From assembly GCA_029265355.1 (NCBI GenBank), contig JAJUJL010000001.1:310001-374000 (forward strand): a stretch of DNA of 64,000 nt. Reading direction: 5' to 3'. Positions 42,234 through 53,950 of the stretch are shown one piece after another. How positions within the stretch are numbered: the stretch's first letter is position 1; each line of letters opens with the position of its first letter. The DNA is from Chloroflexota bacterium (lineage in GTDB: Bacteria; Chloroflexota; Anaerolineae; Anaerolineales; UBA4823). The position numbers and the translations under genes were made by a program. Below the pieces are notes generated by a model. It was given only the letters and a program-made list of their open reading frames with translations, had not been told where the DNA came from and did not search any database.

Positions 42234-43136
42234 GTGAGCCCCTTGTTGCACCCCTCTCTCAGTATTGCCGGATTCACCTTCGAATGGGGACGCCGCACCT
42301 ATGTGATGGGCATCATTAACCTGACGCCGGACAGCTTCTCCGGCGATGGGCTGCAGGCCGGGCCGGGCGACCTGGCGCAGGCCGCCCTGGAGCAGGCGCG
42401 GCGCTTCGCTGCCGCCGGTGCAGACATCCTCGACCTGGGCGGCGAAAGCACTCGTCCCGGGGCGCAGCCAGTCAGCCTGGATGAGGAGATGGAACGCGTC
42501 ATTCCTGCCATTCGCCGCGTGGCTGCCGAGATGGATGTGCTCATCTCGGTAGACACTTACAAAGCCCCCGTAGCGGAAGCCGCCCTGCACGCCGGCGCGC
42601 ACTTCATCAATGATGTGTGGGGCTTCAAGGTGGACCCCGAACTGGCTGGGGTCGCCGCCCGCTGGAATGCGCCTGTGATCCTGATGCACAACCGCTCCTC
42701 CTGGGCCAATGCCCAGATCAAAGAGCGCCTGGGCGGGCGCTACATCGGTGTGCCTTATGAGAACTTACTCGAAGATATCCGCCGTGAGCTGCTGGAGAGC
42801 GTCGCCATCGCCCACCAGGCCGGCATACCGGATGAGCGCATCATCCTCGACCCCGGCATCGGCTTCGGAAAGACCGTCGAACAAAATCTGGAGCTCCTCG
42901 ACCGCCTGGGCGAAATCCGCACCCTGGGGTACCCTGTGCTGCTGGGGCCGTCGCGCAAATCCTTCATCGGCTATACGCTGGATTTGCCGCCAGACCAGCG
43001 CCTGGAGGGTACCGCCTCCGCCGTTGCCATCGGCATTGCCCGCGGCGCCGATATCGTGCGCGTTCACGACCTGCCTTTCATGGTCAGAGTGGCGCGCATG
43101 GCAGACGCCATCGTGCGCCGCACACCGATGGTTTAA
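42234..43136 (+). CDS. folP: dihydropteroate synthase
   Basis: 300 residues from GTG 42234, with GGGAAAG upstream; the next ATG (MGIINLTP) would cut into the first motif. It joins p-aminobenzoate to the pterin pyrophosphate made by FolK. Signatures: VMGIINLTPDSFSGDG, ADILDLGGESTRPGAQP, ILMHNRSSW, IILDPGIGFGKTVEQNLELL and LLGPSRKSFIG, ending with DIVRVHDLPFMV. All substrate loops and the sulfonamide-target motifs are intact. The usual Arg in the last motif is present (RVHD). It is transcribed toward acnA. Confidence 0.96.
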   Translation: MSPLLHPSLSIAGFTFEWGRRTYVMGIINLTPDSFSGDGLQAGPGDLAQAALEQARRFAAAGADILDLGGESTRPGAQPVSLDEEMERVIPAIRRVAAEMDVLISVDTYKAPVAEAALHAGAHFINDVWGFKVDPELAGVAARWNAPVILMHNRSSWANAQIKERLGGRYIGVPYENLLEDIRRELLESVAIAHQAGIPDERIILDPGIGFGKTVEQNLELLDRLGEIRTLGYPVLLGPSRKSFIGYTLDLPPDQRLEGTASAVAIGIARGADIVRVHDLPFMVRVARMADAIVRRTPMV

Positions 43137-43351
43137 CGACGATGATTCGCATCTTAGAGGTGTTTTTTTATCAGCAGAATTTACTGGCAAAAAAAGTCGT
43201 CCGTCAGGCTTTTCGATCCGGTCATCCAGGATGAAAACCCACCCCCATCCTCGGCCGCATCCGCCATGCGTTATAATTAGCTCTCCGAACCATCCATCTC
43301 AAGTCGTGTCAACAGCACGCTTGCAATAGAACTCACTTTGCTGGAGGTACC

Positions 43352-46050
<2,699 letters not shown>

Positions 46051-46054
<4 letters not shown>

Positions 46055-46079
46055 CAGGTGCGCCCACCTGCGGTATCCT
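46051..46079 (+). promoter_or_regulatory. promoter of SRP RNA
   Basis: TTGACA at 46051-46056 (overlapping the acnA TGA), a 17-base spacer, then TATCCT at 46074-46079. Start predicted near 46086, which matches the SRP RNA 5' end. Confidence 0.85.
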
Positions 46080-46085
46080 TCTCTG

Positions 46086-46191
46086 CGCCCGGGCGGGTCC
46101 GGCGCGGCAGAAACCTGCGAACCCTGTCAGGTCCGAGAGGAAGCAGCAGTAAGAAGGTCAATCTGGGTGCCGCCGGGTAGCCTGCCCGGGT
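46086..46191 (+). ncRNA. ffs: signal recognition particle RNA (small, 4.5S-like)
   Basis: The conserved apical domain GAACCCTGTCAGGTCCGAGAGGAAGCAGCAGTAAG occupies about 46119-46153 and closes with TGGGTGCCGCC. The outer arms GCCCGGGCGGG and CCTGCCCGGGT pair. It forms the particle with Ffh that brings membrane proteins to the translocon. The apical loop has GAGA rather than GGAA as its tetraloop. Small bacterial type; no Alu domain. Confidence 0.95.
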
Positions 46192-46224
46192 ATTGTATGG
46201 ATCATCCGCCCGAAAATGTGAATG

Positions 46225-46282
46225 TGCGGGGTGATGGCGAAAGACATAGCCTTTCGCCATCACCCCGCAATTTATTTTTATT
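46225..46282 (+). terminator. terminator after SRP RNA
   Basis: TGCGGGGTGATGGCGAAAG (46225-46243) pairs perfectly over 19 bases with 46251-46269 around a 7-base loop, followed by ATTTATTTTTATT. Confidence 0.9.
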
Positions 46283-46299
46283 GGGTGTTAGAAGTTTCA

Positions 46300-46326
46300 G
46301 AGCGGCTGGTTGAGAACCAGCCGCTC
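46300..46326 (-). terminator. hairpin ending the TadG-like operon
   Basis: GAGCGGCTGGTT and AACCAGCCGCTC pair perfectly around GAG, 10 bases past the stop of the 46337 gene in the minus sense. The following minus-strand sequence (TGAAACTTCTAA) is only weakly T-rich. Confidence 0.6.
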
Positions 46327-46336
46327 CGATGGGCTG

Positions 46337-47695
46337 TTATTTGTACAGCTCCAGTTTCGAGGGTATCTGGGGATTCTCCTCGCCATCGAAATTCACCACC
46401 ACCTCAGCATTACCAGAAATCTTGACTGTATGCGCGATAATCTGGCAGTTGACCTCGCTGATCTCATCCGGGGTGCCAGTAACATCCACACGGCTATGCG
46501 GCGCATATACCAGTCCCAAGTACTGGTTATCAGAACCCCCGGTTAACGATACCTCCCCCATAGGGGAACCTTCAGTGTCCACATACATCAGCACGCCGGG
46601 CATGGCTTTACCGCTGCTGCAGGCCGTGGTGCAATTGCGCGCCGGGGGGGCGTTCAGGATGATCGTACCGTTGCCGCCAAAAGACACCGACCCATCTTTG
46701 ACGTAAATGGTCACATCATTTCCGGTCAGGTCGCCGCCGTTGACCGAGAATACCTTACTGTTGTTATTGACGCTGCCCATGAAGCAGAACAGACCAGCCT
46801 CCATCACATGCACGCCGTTGTTGATGCTGATGCTGGAATAGCGACCTGGTTCAATGGTGCCATCGCCGTTGTAGTTGCCTCGATTGGGTAAAGAATTGCA
46901 ATCGGCTGTTGGGGGATCCAATTCATAAGACTCGGGCGGCATCGGCGATCCGTTTTCATTGGGGGTTGGTGAAATATTCGCAGAACCGCCGCTCTGGGTG
47001 AAGCAGTCCGGATAAGAGCAGGCTATCTCATAACCACCCTCGACCGTGATATTTCCGCCGCCGCCGACGCTCATGCAGGCATTCGAAAAGATGCCGCCAC
47101 CGGTGACCGTGGCCTCCACACCGCCATCAAATTGCACGCCACCCACGTTGCTGTTGGGACAATCTTCGGCAATGGCAACGATGGCATTGCCGTAAGCCAG
47201 CGGCATGCGCGGGCGGATGCGAGTGATGGCCTCCACGCTGCTTTGCAGAGTTCCGTTGTAAACAAAATGCGCCAGGGAGGTGTTGGTTTGCTTGGTGATA
47301 TAAGTCTTGATATCAATATATTTGTCATCTTTTCCCACCAGATCGATGTCTCCGCAGACAGCATCGACACCGTGGGTATCGGTAATGACTTTGTCGATGG
47401 TGTAGCCGTTCTGCCCTGCTCGGCTAATAGCCGCATCTTCGCCGGCAGTCATTGCAGCCAGCACAGCGCTGCCATTGCAATTCCAATTCACATAACTGGC
47501 GCCGCTGTTTTCGAGACTCACCGCAGCAGCTCCCCCACCTGCCAATGAAGCAGCATCTGCAGCGCTCTGCGCATGCCGGCGATCGGAATACAGCATGCCG
47601 CCATCCAAAGCCAGCGCAGTAAACCCCAGCAATACCACTACACCCAATACCAGCAAGACTAATACCTGCCCTTTTTCGCTGCCTTTTGTTTGCAT
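46337..47695 (-). CDS. TadG-like surface protein
   Basis: 452 residues from ATG 47695. The N-terminus is the TadG/TadE-type anchor: GSEKGQVLVLLVLGVVVLLGFTALALDGGMLYSDRR then HAQSAADAASLAGGGAA. The rest is extracellular, Gly/Asn-rich with many short beta strands (GGGIFSNACMSVGGGGNITVEGG, NNSKVFSVNGGDLTGNDVTIYV) and about a dozen Cys, suggesting a disulfide-stabilised beta-solenoid. PTPNENGSPMPPESYELDPP is a linker. Related proteins are assembled or exported with Tad pili, but the operon contains no pilin or ATPase. Last gene of the four-gene minus operon. Function inferred from the anchor only. Confidence 0.85.
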   Translation of the reverse strand: MQTKGSEKGQVLVLLVLGVVVLLGFTALALDGGMLYSDRRHAQSAADAASLAGGGAAAVSLENSGASYVNWNCNGSAVLAAMTAGEDAAISRAGQNGYTIDKVITDTHGVDAVCGDIDLVGKDDKYIDIKTYITKQTNTSLAHFVYNGTLQSSVEAITRIRPRMPLAYGNAIVAIAEDCPNSNVGGVQFDGGVEATVTGGGIFSNACMSVGGGGNITVEGGYEIACSYPDCFTQSGGSANISPTPNENGSPMPPESYELDPPTADCNSLPNRGNYNGDGTIEPGRYSSISINNGVHVMEAGLFCFMGSVNNNSKVFSVNGGDLTGNDVTIYVKDGSVSFGGNGTIILNAPPARNCTTACSSGKAMPGVLMYVDTEGSPMGEVSLTGGSDNQYLGLVYAPHSRVDVTGTPDEISEVNCQIIAHTVKISGNAEVVVNFDGEENPQIPSKLELYK

Positions 47696-47732
47696 TGCGA
47701 ACGCTCCAATTCTCCTTGCGGTGGATCTATTT

Positions 47733-48230
47733 CTAGTTGCAGGCGGGCGTCAGGATCGTGTCGGTCGCCGAAGCGCTGATGCTGACAGTCTGTGTACCCA
47801 AAATTGCACCCAGGAAGGGCATGGTCAAGGGGAATTGAGTGTATTCCACCTCCACGCGGATACCTTTGCCAGCGCAGGATGCTCCGTCCGGGAAGCTGAC
47901 CGAGATATCCACCACCGGATCGGCGGAGATAGCCACTTCTTCCTCTTCGCCAAAACCCAGGGACGCCGCGCCAGAGCCCGGTTCTTCGCTCGCCAGAGCT
48001 TGCAACACACTGGAGCTATTCATCACCCGCTCTTCAATGCTGTCGGTAACCCCTGGAAATATGGAACCATACATGGCGCCTTCCTGGGCGGCCTCGCGCA
48101 GCGCCATATATGTGAAGATCGCCCTGCCCAGGTCAACCAGGCCAGCCAGCAGCATCAGCAAAAGAGCCAGCGTCAGTGCAAACTCGATCATGCTTTGTCC
48201 ACGTTCACTGCGTTCTATTTGTTCACTCAT
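47733..48230 (-). CDS. TadE-like protein
   Basis: 165 residues from ATG 48230, with GGAGG seven bases upstream; the GTG at 48251 gives a weaker start. ERGQSMIEFALTLALLLMLLAGLVDLGRAIFTYMALREAAQEGAMYGS is the TadE pseudopilin-like segment with the conserved Glu. The outer domain is a short beta region containing two Cys (DGASCAGKG and the C-terminal TPACN), probably disulfide-linked. It lies between the NIDO-like gene and the TadG-like gene. Likely a minor pilus or envelope component whose export uses Tad machinery encoded elsewhere. Confidence 0.88.
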   Translation of the reverse strand: MSEQIERSERGQSMIEFALTLALLLMLLAGLVDLGRAIFTYMALREAAQEGAMYGSIFPGVTDSIEERVMNSSSVLQALASEEPGSGAASLGFGEEEEVAISADPVVDISVSFPDGASCAGKGIRVEVEYTQFPLTMPFLGAILGTQTVSISASATDTILTPACN

Positions 48231-48247
48231 CTCTGCACCTCCATAAC

Positions 48248-50665
48248 TCACCGCCGAAGCAGCGGTAAAAAGGTTTGCCAGGCGCCGTCATAAGCCGCGT
48301 TTCCCCAACCGTACATATTTGTACTGATCGTCGGGTTTGAGCCTGCACCATATTGGAATATCATCGGGGGAGTAACCACCGCCCCACTGCCATCGATCAA
48401 TGCATACCCCAGGTAATTGCTCTGTTCAACTTCCGCCCAGGTCAACACAGCTCGTCCAAAACCATCCCCGCTCACCGAAACCACGCCTGGAGCGCGCCCT
48501 TTCGGCTCATCCAGCAAAACGGGGGCCACAGCCACGTCCATATTCGCGCCGCTCAGCATGGCATACTCGATGGCATTGCTATTGGGCACATTCCATGCCA
48601 AAAACACCTCGCCGTTATTCAATTGTATGCCATCGGTCGTAGAACCATGGCTACCAACGATATCCGTCTCGCTTCTTACCATCGCGCCGTCAACGTCAAT
48701 CAGTTGGTAGACTGTTTGCGTTTGATCATCTACTGGGTTCAAAGGGTCGCCAGGATCCAGGCGCACATAAGCAACCACAGAGCGCCCATCCTGCAGCGCC
48801 ACAATTGCAGGAGTCCGATAGCGAATGCCGCCATGCTGGCTTTGCGTGATCGCAGCCGGTAAACTGACTGCCGAACCAGTGGAGTCGTAAACCGCCAGGT
48901 AAATATCCGAACTGTTGCCATCCTGGAAAGATCGCTCGTCGTTCCAGGCTAAAACAAAGTGGGTGTCTCCGGTTGCGGCGATACGCGGCGAGACAAAGAC
49001 GGGCACATCGTAGTCATCCCTTCCGCGCCAGGCATTATTATCGGTCAGGCGCAGCGCTGGTACGATGGTATTGCCGCTGCTGTCCAGCACTGCAAAATAG
49101 ACGTTCTGGTTGGTGGTCAATCCCTGGGTCAGGATGCGCACCCAGATGGCGCCCACTCGACCGTCCGGCAGGCCGGCCAGCGTCAGAAAGCGGTCCTCAG
49201 TTTTCACCAGCGCACTGGCGTTATCGGTCAGTTTGCGTGCCGGCGCCAGCAATCGCCCAAAACGATTCAGTATCGTGAACTCGAGATTGGTGTGGAAGAG
49301 GGTCAGGGTGGGCGACACCACCACGCTGATATTTTTTTCCCAGGCGTAGAAATAGTTGCCGCCCGGCATTTGCGTCATCGAGATATTGCTGCCGGTAAAT
49401 TGCTCCTCGCTGATGCGCGGGCTGAAACTCGTCTCCTGCCAGGTGAGCTGCAAACGCATTCCCAGCTCAGCGTCGAAATAAGCCTGGGCAAAAGGCGCTG
49501 GCACAGCCGCCTGAATTGTGATTTGCGCCCGCTGCAAGTTATCGGAATTGGAGACAGCTTGCAGGACGCCGTGCGTATAACTGCCAGCGCCAGCGTTGGA
49601 TGGCGCCAGAAGCCTGATCTTCACTTCATAGCTTTCACCCTGGGCTACCGTGCCCGTGCTGGCCGTATTTTCGCCATGCGCCGAGTGCAAGGCTTCACCA
49701 TCAGCATCGTAGAATTCAGCCTGCCAGCCGGGCTGGTCAGGGAGCCAGGAGAGTGTGTATGAGTCTGCGCCCAGCTCTCCGCTGTTGATGATAGTCATTG
49801 TCAGGTCAACCTGCTGCGAGATAGTGAACCCGGAGATGTACACCGGCGTGAGCTTCACCCGGTAAGCTGCCGGCGGGCGCACAAAACGCAACGCGGTAGC
49901 TGTCGACAGGCCGGGCGCATTGTAGAGATATTGCAAACCGTCCGAGCCATGGGCATCTTCGATGCCGACAGTCGCCTCGGTCAGTACGCCTGTCAACGTG
50001 AGATACTGAATGACAATATCGCCGTTTTCGTGCAAGATAGCCTGGAAAGTGATCAGATCATTGCTCCCGATGCGCGCAAATTGATTCCATTGCACGACGA
50101 AATATTTTCCGGTCGGAGAATCGATGGTCTGAACAAATACCTGGCTGATCTTCTCGCCTCCCTGGCCGACCAGCATTATCAGGTCGTCCCAAAATGGGGC
50201 GATAATATTATCGGGGTAGGTGTCGCGCGGCATTGGCCGGTTGACAAATTCGTCGCTTTCCTTGCCAAAGGTGATTATCCCGTTGGTGGATATATAGAGT
50301 TCGGAGAAAGTCTGCTCGTAGAACTTAAAACTGAAACCGATCTGGATCGGACCGGCGTAATCATCATCACGGGTGGTGAAATCTACCGGGGTACCCGAGG
50401 CGGTGGCGTCAAACCAGGCTGGCGTCGTGGTCACCAAGAAATAACCAAACAGATCGCTGACCACACCCTCAGGTGCAGGCATACCTTGCTGAACGCTGGA
50501 GGGATCTGCCTTCACCGGCTGAGCGGGAGTCTCAACAGGGCCGGGTGCGGGTTCAGCCGCCTGCACGCTGCCTGCAAACAGGTTGGCAGCCAACATCCCA
50601 ATTGCCAGGGTTGCTTGAAAAAGCTTACGCAAAAATTTCGGTGATCCGATCATCATGCGCCTCAT
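48248..50665 (-). CDS. large secreted protein with NIDO-like domain and FLP tail
   Basis: 805 residues from ATG 50665, overlapping the preceding stop as ATGA. A signal peptide (LFQATLAIGMLAANLFAGSVQA) leads to a domain with SELYISTNGIITFGKES and DNIIAPFWDDLIM, the pattern of nidogen/NIDO-type domains. A beta-sandwich follows (VDLTMTIINSGELGADSYTLSWLP), then a long region of repeated strand motifs (FVLAWNDERSF, VVAYVRLDPGD, GEVFLAWNVPN, AVLTWAEVEQSNYLGYALIDG) that looks like a propeller. It ends WQTFLPLLRR, like the LVIVD protein's FLPMVNR. Placed inside the Tad-like operon, it is probably an exported surface or adhesive protein. Confidence 0.8.
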   Translation of the reverse strand: MRRMMIGSPKFLRKLFQATLAIGMLAANLFAGSVQAAEPAPGPVETPAQPVKADPSSVQQGMPAPEGVVSDLFGYFLVTTTPAWFDATASGTPVDFTTRDDDYAGPIQIGFSFKFYEQTFSELYISTNGIITFGKESDEFVNRPMPRDTYPDNIIAPFWDDLIMLVGQGGEKISQVFVQTIDSPTGKYFVVQWNQFARIGSNDLITFQAILHENGDIVIQYLTLTGVLTEATVGIEDAHGSDGLQYLYNAPGLSTATALRFVRPPAAYRVKLTPVYISGFTISQQVDLTMTIINSGELGADSYTLSWLPDQPGWQAEFYDADGEALHSAHGENTASTGTVAQGESYEVKIRLLAPSNAGAGSYTHGVLQAVSNSDNLQRAQITIQAAVPAPFAQAYFDAELGMRLQLTWQETSFSPRISEEQFTGSNISMTQMPGGNYFYAWEKNISVVVSPTLTLFHTNLEFTILNRFGRLLAPARKLTDNASALVKTEDRFLTLAGLPDGRVGAIWVRILTQGLTTNQNVYFAVLDSSGNTIVPALRLTDNNAWRGRDDYDVPVFVSPRIAATGDTHFVLAWNDERSFQDGNSSDIYLAVYDSTGSAVSLPAAITQSQHGGIRYRTPAIVALQDGRSVVAYVRLDPGDPLNPVDDQTQTVYQLIDVDGAMVRSETDIVGSHGSTTDGIQLNNGEVFLAWNVPNSNAIEYAMLSGANMDVAVAPVLLDEPKGRAPGVVSVSGDGFGRAVLTWAEVEQSNYLGYALIDGSGAVVTPPMIFQYGAGSNPTISTNMYGWGNAAYDGAWQTFLPLLRR

Positions 50666-51795
50666 GGGATATTGGTCACCACGCTGATCACCTGGCAGTA
50701 CGGCCGGTCAAAAGTGAGCTCGATTTGGTACACGCCCGAATAAATTGCGCTGCCAAAGGTCAACACTAAAGGCGACTGCACATCGGGAAAAGTGCCGCTC
50801 CAGTTGGGGAAGCGTGTGACCGAAGGCGGCAACCAGGAGCTTTTAGCGGGTGGAGCCTCATCAATGCCGAGGAAAGTGATCGATTTCAAGTCCACATTGC
50901 CATCGGTGGGCCAGGAGACATAGATTTTGGTGACGCCAATCGGTATGGTTGGCTCGGAATTGGTGATGGTCCACTTCAGTTTTTTGCGGTTCGGTTCGAT
51001 CTCGACCACTAACGCACCAATTGGGCAACCCGGTGTCGGCGTGGGGGTAAACGTCGGTGTGGCGGTATGGGTTGGAGTGGGCGTAGGCGTATCGGTTGGT
51101 GTAGGCGTCAGCGATGGGCCTGGCGTGGGAGTGTCGGTTTGGGTTGCCGTAGCGGTGTGGGTGGCAGTTTGCGTGGCAGTCGCCGTCGCCGTCGGTGTGC
51201 TGGTTGTGGTGGGCGTAGGCGTCACCGTGGGCGTACTGCTTGGCGTCGGGCTGGGACCGATGGTCGGCTGACGCGTATTGGTCGGGTAAGGCGTGGGCGG
51301 CGTTCCCTGGACTTCTACATCTTTGATAATCGTGCGAGCCGTGGTAGAGGAAATGGGCACCGCCGGGATATTCACCAGGGGCACAATTGGCTGGTAGTTG
51401 ACCGTCACGCTGACCCTCACTCGGTCGCCCAGCTCGACTGTGGCGCCGCTGGGAGGGCAGGCGTTGGCGTAAATATCAGTATCCGGTCCGTGGTCGTACC
51501 CAATTGTGGTGTTGTCTGCAGTAACGCCAGCGATACTCCCCACCCTGACGGCTGCGGCGCGAATCCCAGCGCAGTCCAGGAAATGCGGTACACCACCGCC
51601 GACGTCACCAGCCGCAGCGCCATAACGCGCGGCTTCCCGGCTGGCAGCCGAAACCATGCTGTAAACCAGCAAAAAACGCCCCACTTCGATCAAGCCCAAC
51701 ATCAGTATCAGCAGCAAAGGCAATACCAGGGCGAATTCCACCATGCCCTGGGCTTTTTGGTTTTTGTTCTTCCGGGGAGCATTGTTCTGCACCAT
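50662..51795 (-). CDS. TadE-like protein with Thr-Pro linker and extracellular domain
   Basis: 377 residues from ATG 51795 with AAGGA upstream; GTG 51798 is one codon earlier. KAQGMVEFALVLPLLLILMLGLIEVGRFLLVYSMVSAASREAARYGAA is the TadE-type anchor with the conserved Glu. After an outer domain of about 110 residues comes a Thr-Pro linker of about 95 residues (TATATATQTATHTATATQT, PTPTHTATPTFTPTPTP). A C-terminal beta-sandwich of about 115 residues follows (KKLKWTITNSEPTIPIGVTKIYVSW, FDRPYCQVISVVTNI). First gene of the operon. This anchor-linker-domain layout is unusual for TadE and fits an exposed sensor or adhesin. Confidence 0.85.
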   Translation of the reverse strand: MVQNNAPRKNKNQKAQGMVEFALVLPLLLILMLGLIEVGRFLLVYSMVSAASREAARYGAAAGDVGGGVPHFLDCAGIRAAAVRVGSIAGVTADNTTIGYDHGPDTDIYANACPPSGATVELGDRVRVSVTVNYQPIVPLVNIPAVPISSTTARTIIKDVEVQGTPPTPYPTNTRQPTIGPSPTPSSTPTVTPTPTTTSTPTATATATQTATHTATATQTDTPTPGPSLTPTPTDTPTPTPTHTATPTFTPTPTPGCPIGALVVEIEPNRKKLKWTITNSEPTIPIGVTKIYVSWPTDGNVDLKSITFLGIDEAPPAKSSWLPPSVTRFPNWSGTFPDVQSPLVLTFGSAIYSGVYQIELTFDRPYCQVISVVTNIP

Positions 51796-52128
51796 CACAT
51801 CCTTGCCTGTTTTCTCCTGTCTTCCCCACCCTCACAATGTAATGGGGAAGCTAAATCCAACCGACCTCGTCTCATTTATCATAAACGACAACGCTGAACG
51901 CACGATATTGTTACGAAACAAGCCCAAACTTTCAGGTCCGTAAGTTGTGTTACATTGCAAGGCATTAATGTAATTTTTATTGCCGCTTCGGAGAGGAAAC
52001 CCAGGACTTTCAGCTCCGCCCTGGGTTTTCTCCCGCCCTCCCGGGGTTGGCTATAAAAAATGTTTTTGTTTTTTTGGGGACGGCTTCACCGTCCTCTAAA
52101 AAACCTAAACGCTTCCGCCGTGCTCACG
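51796..52128. other. spacer before the Tad-like operon
   Basis: 333 bases without a supportable gene. AAACCCAGG and CCTGGGTTT near 51999-52035 form a hairpin with flanking GGAG/CTCC pairing. GGACGG and CCGTCC around TTCA near 52078-52095 form a second one. Poly-T/A tracts surround it. The promoter of the Tad-like operon must lie here; no clear -35/-10 pair was found. No riboswitch consensus was recognised. Confidence 0.5.
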
Positions 52129-53235
52129 CTAATTATCTTTGGTTTTCTTAGGTTTGGGCGTTTTGGTTGGCTTGGGTGTCTTGGTGGGCCGTTTCGTTTC
52201 GGTCGGCGTCGGTAAAGGCGCCTCAATCGTTTGTTCCGTGGGTGTAGCGGTGTAGACGGGGAGGCCGCTCGTGGGTGTTGGATATGGAGTATCTGTCAGT
52301 GTCAGCACCAGGGTTGCTGTTGGGGATGGGAATGGGGTAGCAGTGCTGCCTGGTAAAAGGATTGGCGCTGAAGTCTCTGTTGCGGCCGCCTCTTCGAACA
52401 CCGGAAGTGTAGGAGTGGCTATACTCTCTTCGATTTGCTGGATCAAAGCCTGCACCTGGAATTCTCCCGCTGAGGCGATATCCACAGCGCGCTGCAGTTC
52501 CAATGCAGTTTCCGGCGCACTGTTTTGAAGCAGACTCGTAAAGATCGCCTTGCTCCTCTCCAAGGCATGCTCCAAGTCCAGTCCAATCGCCGCGGCGACC
52601 ACCGGGTTGCTTTCGCGAATCTCCAACAGGTTGCTGATCGCCAGTTGGATATGCACCTGCATGCGGTCCAGGGTAGCGGCCAGCCAGGCGGTACGATTTT
52701 GCGCCACTAACGTCTGGGCTTCTTCAGCTCTGCGATCTGAAAAGCGGATGTGCAAGCGGGCATCTTGCGCTGGGCTGAACGCAACGGTGAGCTGGATATC
52801 CTCCATAGCCGTCTTGAGGGGGTATAGGGTCTCTCCAGGAAGGGAAGCAAGCGCCATCGTGGCTGTTACACCGCTAAATACGAAAACCGCCAGTACTACC
52901 ACCAAAGAGATGGCAATCGTCATAGCTCTCGGCGAGAGGCGAACGTACTGGAGCAACGCCAACCAGAGCTGTGACCCGGCATTTTGGCGATGTTTCTGCC
53001 CCTGCTCGGCAACCATCGCCTGCAAGCGAAACCGGGATGCTGCCAGGTAACCGGGGCGCAGATCCAGTGATTGGCGCGCAGCGGTGAGCAGTTGGGCGGC
53101 TTCCAAGGAGGAAAGTAACTGCGATTCGTGCTGCGGATAGCGCGCCGCCAGTTCTTCAGGCTGGCCTTCGCCAGATTCTAAAGCCGCCAAACAGCTTTGC
53201 AAAATATCTTCGATGCTATCTTGCTGTTTCGACAT
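52129..53235 (-). CDS. DUF5667-type membrane protein, probable anti-sigma partner (module 1)
   Basis: 368 residues from ATG 53235; TTG 53238 is one codon earlier. The cytoplasmic N-terminus (EDILQSCLAALESGEGQPEELAARYPQHESQLLSSLEAA) resembles an anti-sigma binding region. One membrane helix, AMTIAISLVVVLAVFVFSGV, precedes the outer DUF5667-like domain: ALASLPGETLYPLKTAMEDIQLTVAFSPAQDARLHIRFSDRRAEEAQ. The tail is Thr/Pro-rich and ends in a Lys-rich block (TKTPKPTKTPKPKKTKDN). It is placed right after an ECF sigma gene. The role is inferred from topology and gene pairing. Confidence 0.8.
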   Translation of the reverse strand: MSKQQDSIEDILQSCLAALESGEGQPEELAARYPQHESQLLSSLEAAQLLTAARQSLDLRPGYLAASRFRLQAMVAEQGQKHRQNAGSQLWLALLQYVRLSPRAMTIAISLVVVLAVFVFSGVTATMALASLPGETLYPLKTAMEDIQLTVAFSPAQDARLHIRFSDRRAEEAQTLVAQNRTAWLAATLDRMQVHIQLAISNLLEIRESNPVVAAAIGLDLEHALERSKAIFTSLLQNSAPETALELQRAVDIASAGEFQVQALIQQIEESIATPTLPVFEEAAATETSAPILLPGSTATPFPSPTATLVLTLTDTPYPTPTSGLPVYTATPTEQTIEAPLPTPTETKRPTKTPKPTKTPKPKKTKDN

Positions 53236-53240
53236 CAACG

Positions 53241-53801
53241 CTACTCTGCTTCTTCTTCCATAATCGATCGTAACGCCGATAACGCCCGGTGTTGCAGCAC
53301 CCGTACCGCCCCTGGAGAGCGCCCCATCACCTGGGCAGTCTCCTCTGGGGAGAGTTCACCCAAGAATCGCAGCACCAACACAGAACGATAATCCTCGCGC
53401 AGTTGAGCCAGGTGTTGGCGGAGTTCGCTGCGCGCAAAACCCGCACTGGTCTGATCTCCTGGGCCCATCTCGGTATCTTGCAGGCTCAGATCCTCGATAG
53501 ACACCTGTCCTCGGCTGTGCACAGATTGGCGGTAATAATCGGTGAGCAAATTGCGAGCGATCCGGAAAAGATACGCCGCGAATGGCAGTCCGCGCTCCTG
53601 ATAGGCTGGCAGCGAGCGCCAGGCTCTCAGAAATACTTCCGTCAGCAAATCTTCTGCATCCAGCCGGTTATCAAGGTGCGCAAATAAGAACCGAAAAACC
53701 CGCGGCGCGTAATGCTCGTACAATTCGCCAAAGGCCTGCGAATCGCCCTTGCGAGCCCGGTTCAGAAGCTGAATTTCGTCAACTTCATCCCCACGGTTCA
53801 T
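53241..53801 (-). CDS. ECF-family sigma factor (module 1)
   Basis: 186 residues from ATG 53801. Region 2: AFGELYEHYAPRVFRFLFAHLDNRLDAEDLLTEVFLRAWRSLPAY and AAYLFRIARNLLTDYYR. Region 4: LREDYRSVLVLRFLGELSPEETAQVMGRSPGAVRVLQHRALSALR, with the helix-turn-helix at the end. It ends two to five bases before the start of the DUF5667 gene, so the two are translated together. It is one of two closely similar sigma/DUF5667 modules that lie side by side; the two sigma factors are clearly paralogous in region 4 (VLQHRALSALR versus ALQHRALSALR). Confidence 0.93.
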   Translation of the reverse strand: MNRGDEVDEIQLLNRARKGDSQAFGELYEHYAPRVFRFLFAHLDNRLDAEDLLTEVFLRAWRSLPAYQERGLPFAAYLFRIARNLLTDYYRQSVHSRGQVSIEDLSLQDTEMGPGDQTSAGFARSELRQHLAQLREDYRSVLVLRFLGELSPEETAQVMGRSPGAVRVLQHRALSALRSIMEEEAE

Positions 53802-53890
53802 TCGCTCACTCTAAAAAACGTGCACAAATGCATTTTGTTACAATTTCCTAAAACATCATGGGCCTTACAGTAATGATATCACAATGAAAA

Positions 53891-53918
53891 CCTCCCCATG
53901 TGTGATCACATGGGGAGG
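53891..53918 (-). terminator. intrinsic terminator between the two sigma modules
   Basis: CCTCCCCATGTG pairs perfectly with CACATGGGGAGG around TGAT. In the minus sense TTTTCATTGT follows. It ends the module 2 transcript 32 bases after its stop. Confidence 0.85.
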
Positions 53919-53950
53919 AGAGCAGTCAACCTTATGAACAGGTGGGGGCA

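Noticed and set aside
51012-51260. Short tandem GT-rich repeats resembling a CRISPR-like or satellite array
   Set aside because: They are the codons of the Thr-Pro linker of the TadE-like protein read on the other strand; unit length is irregular and there are no spacers.
51990-52100. Structured leader before the Tad-like operon as a c-di-GMP riboswitch
   Set aside because: Hairpins are present but the conserved GEMM motifs are not recognisable.
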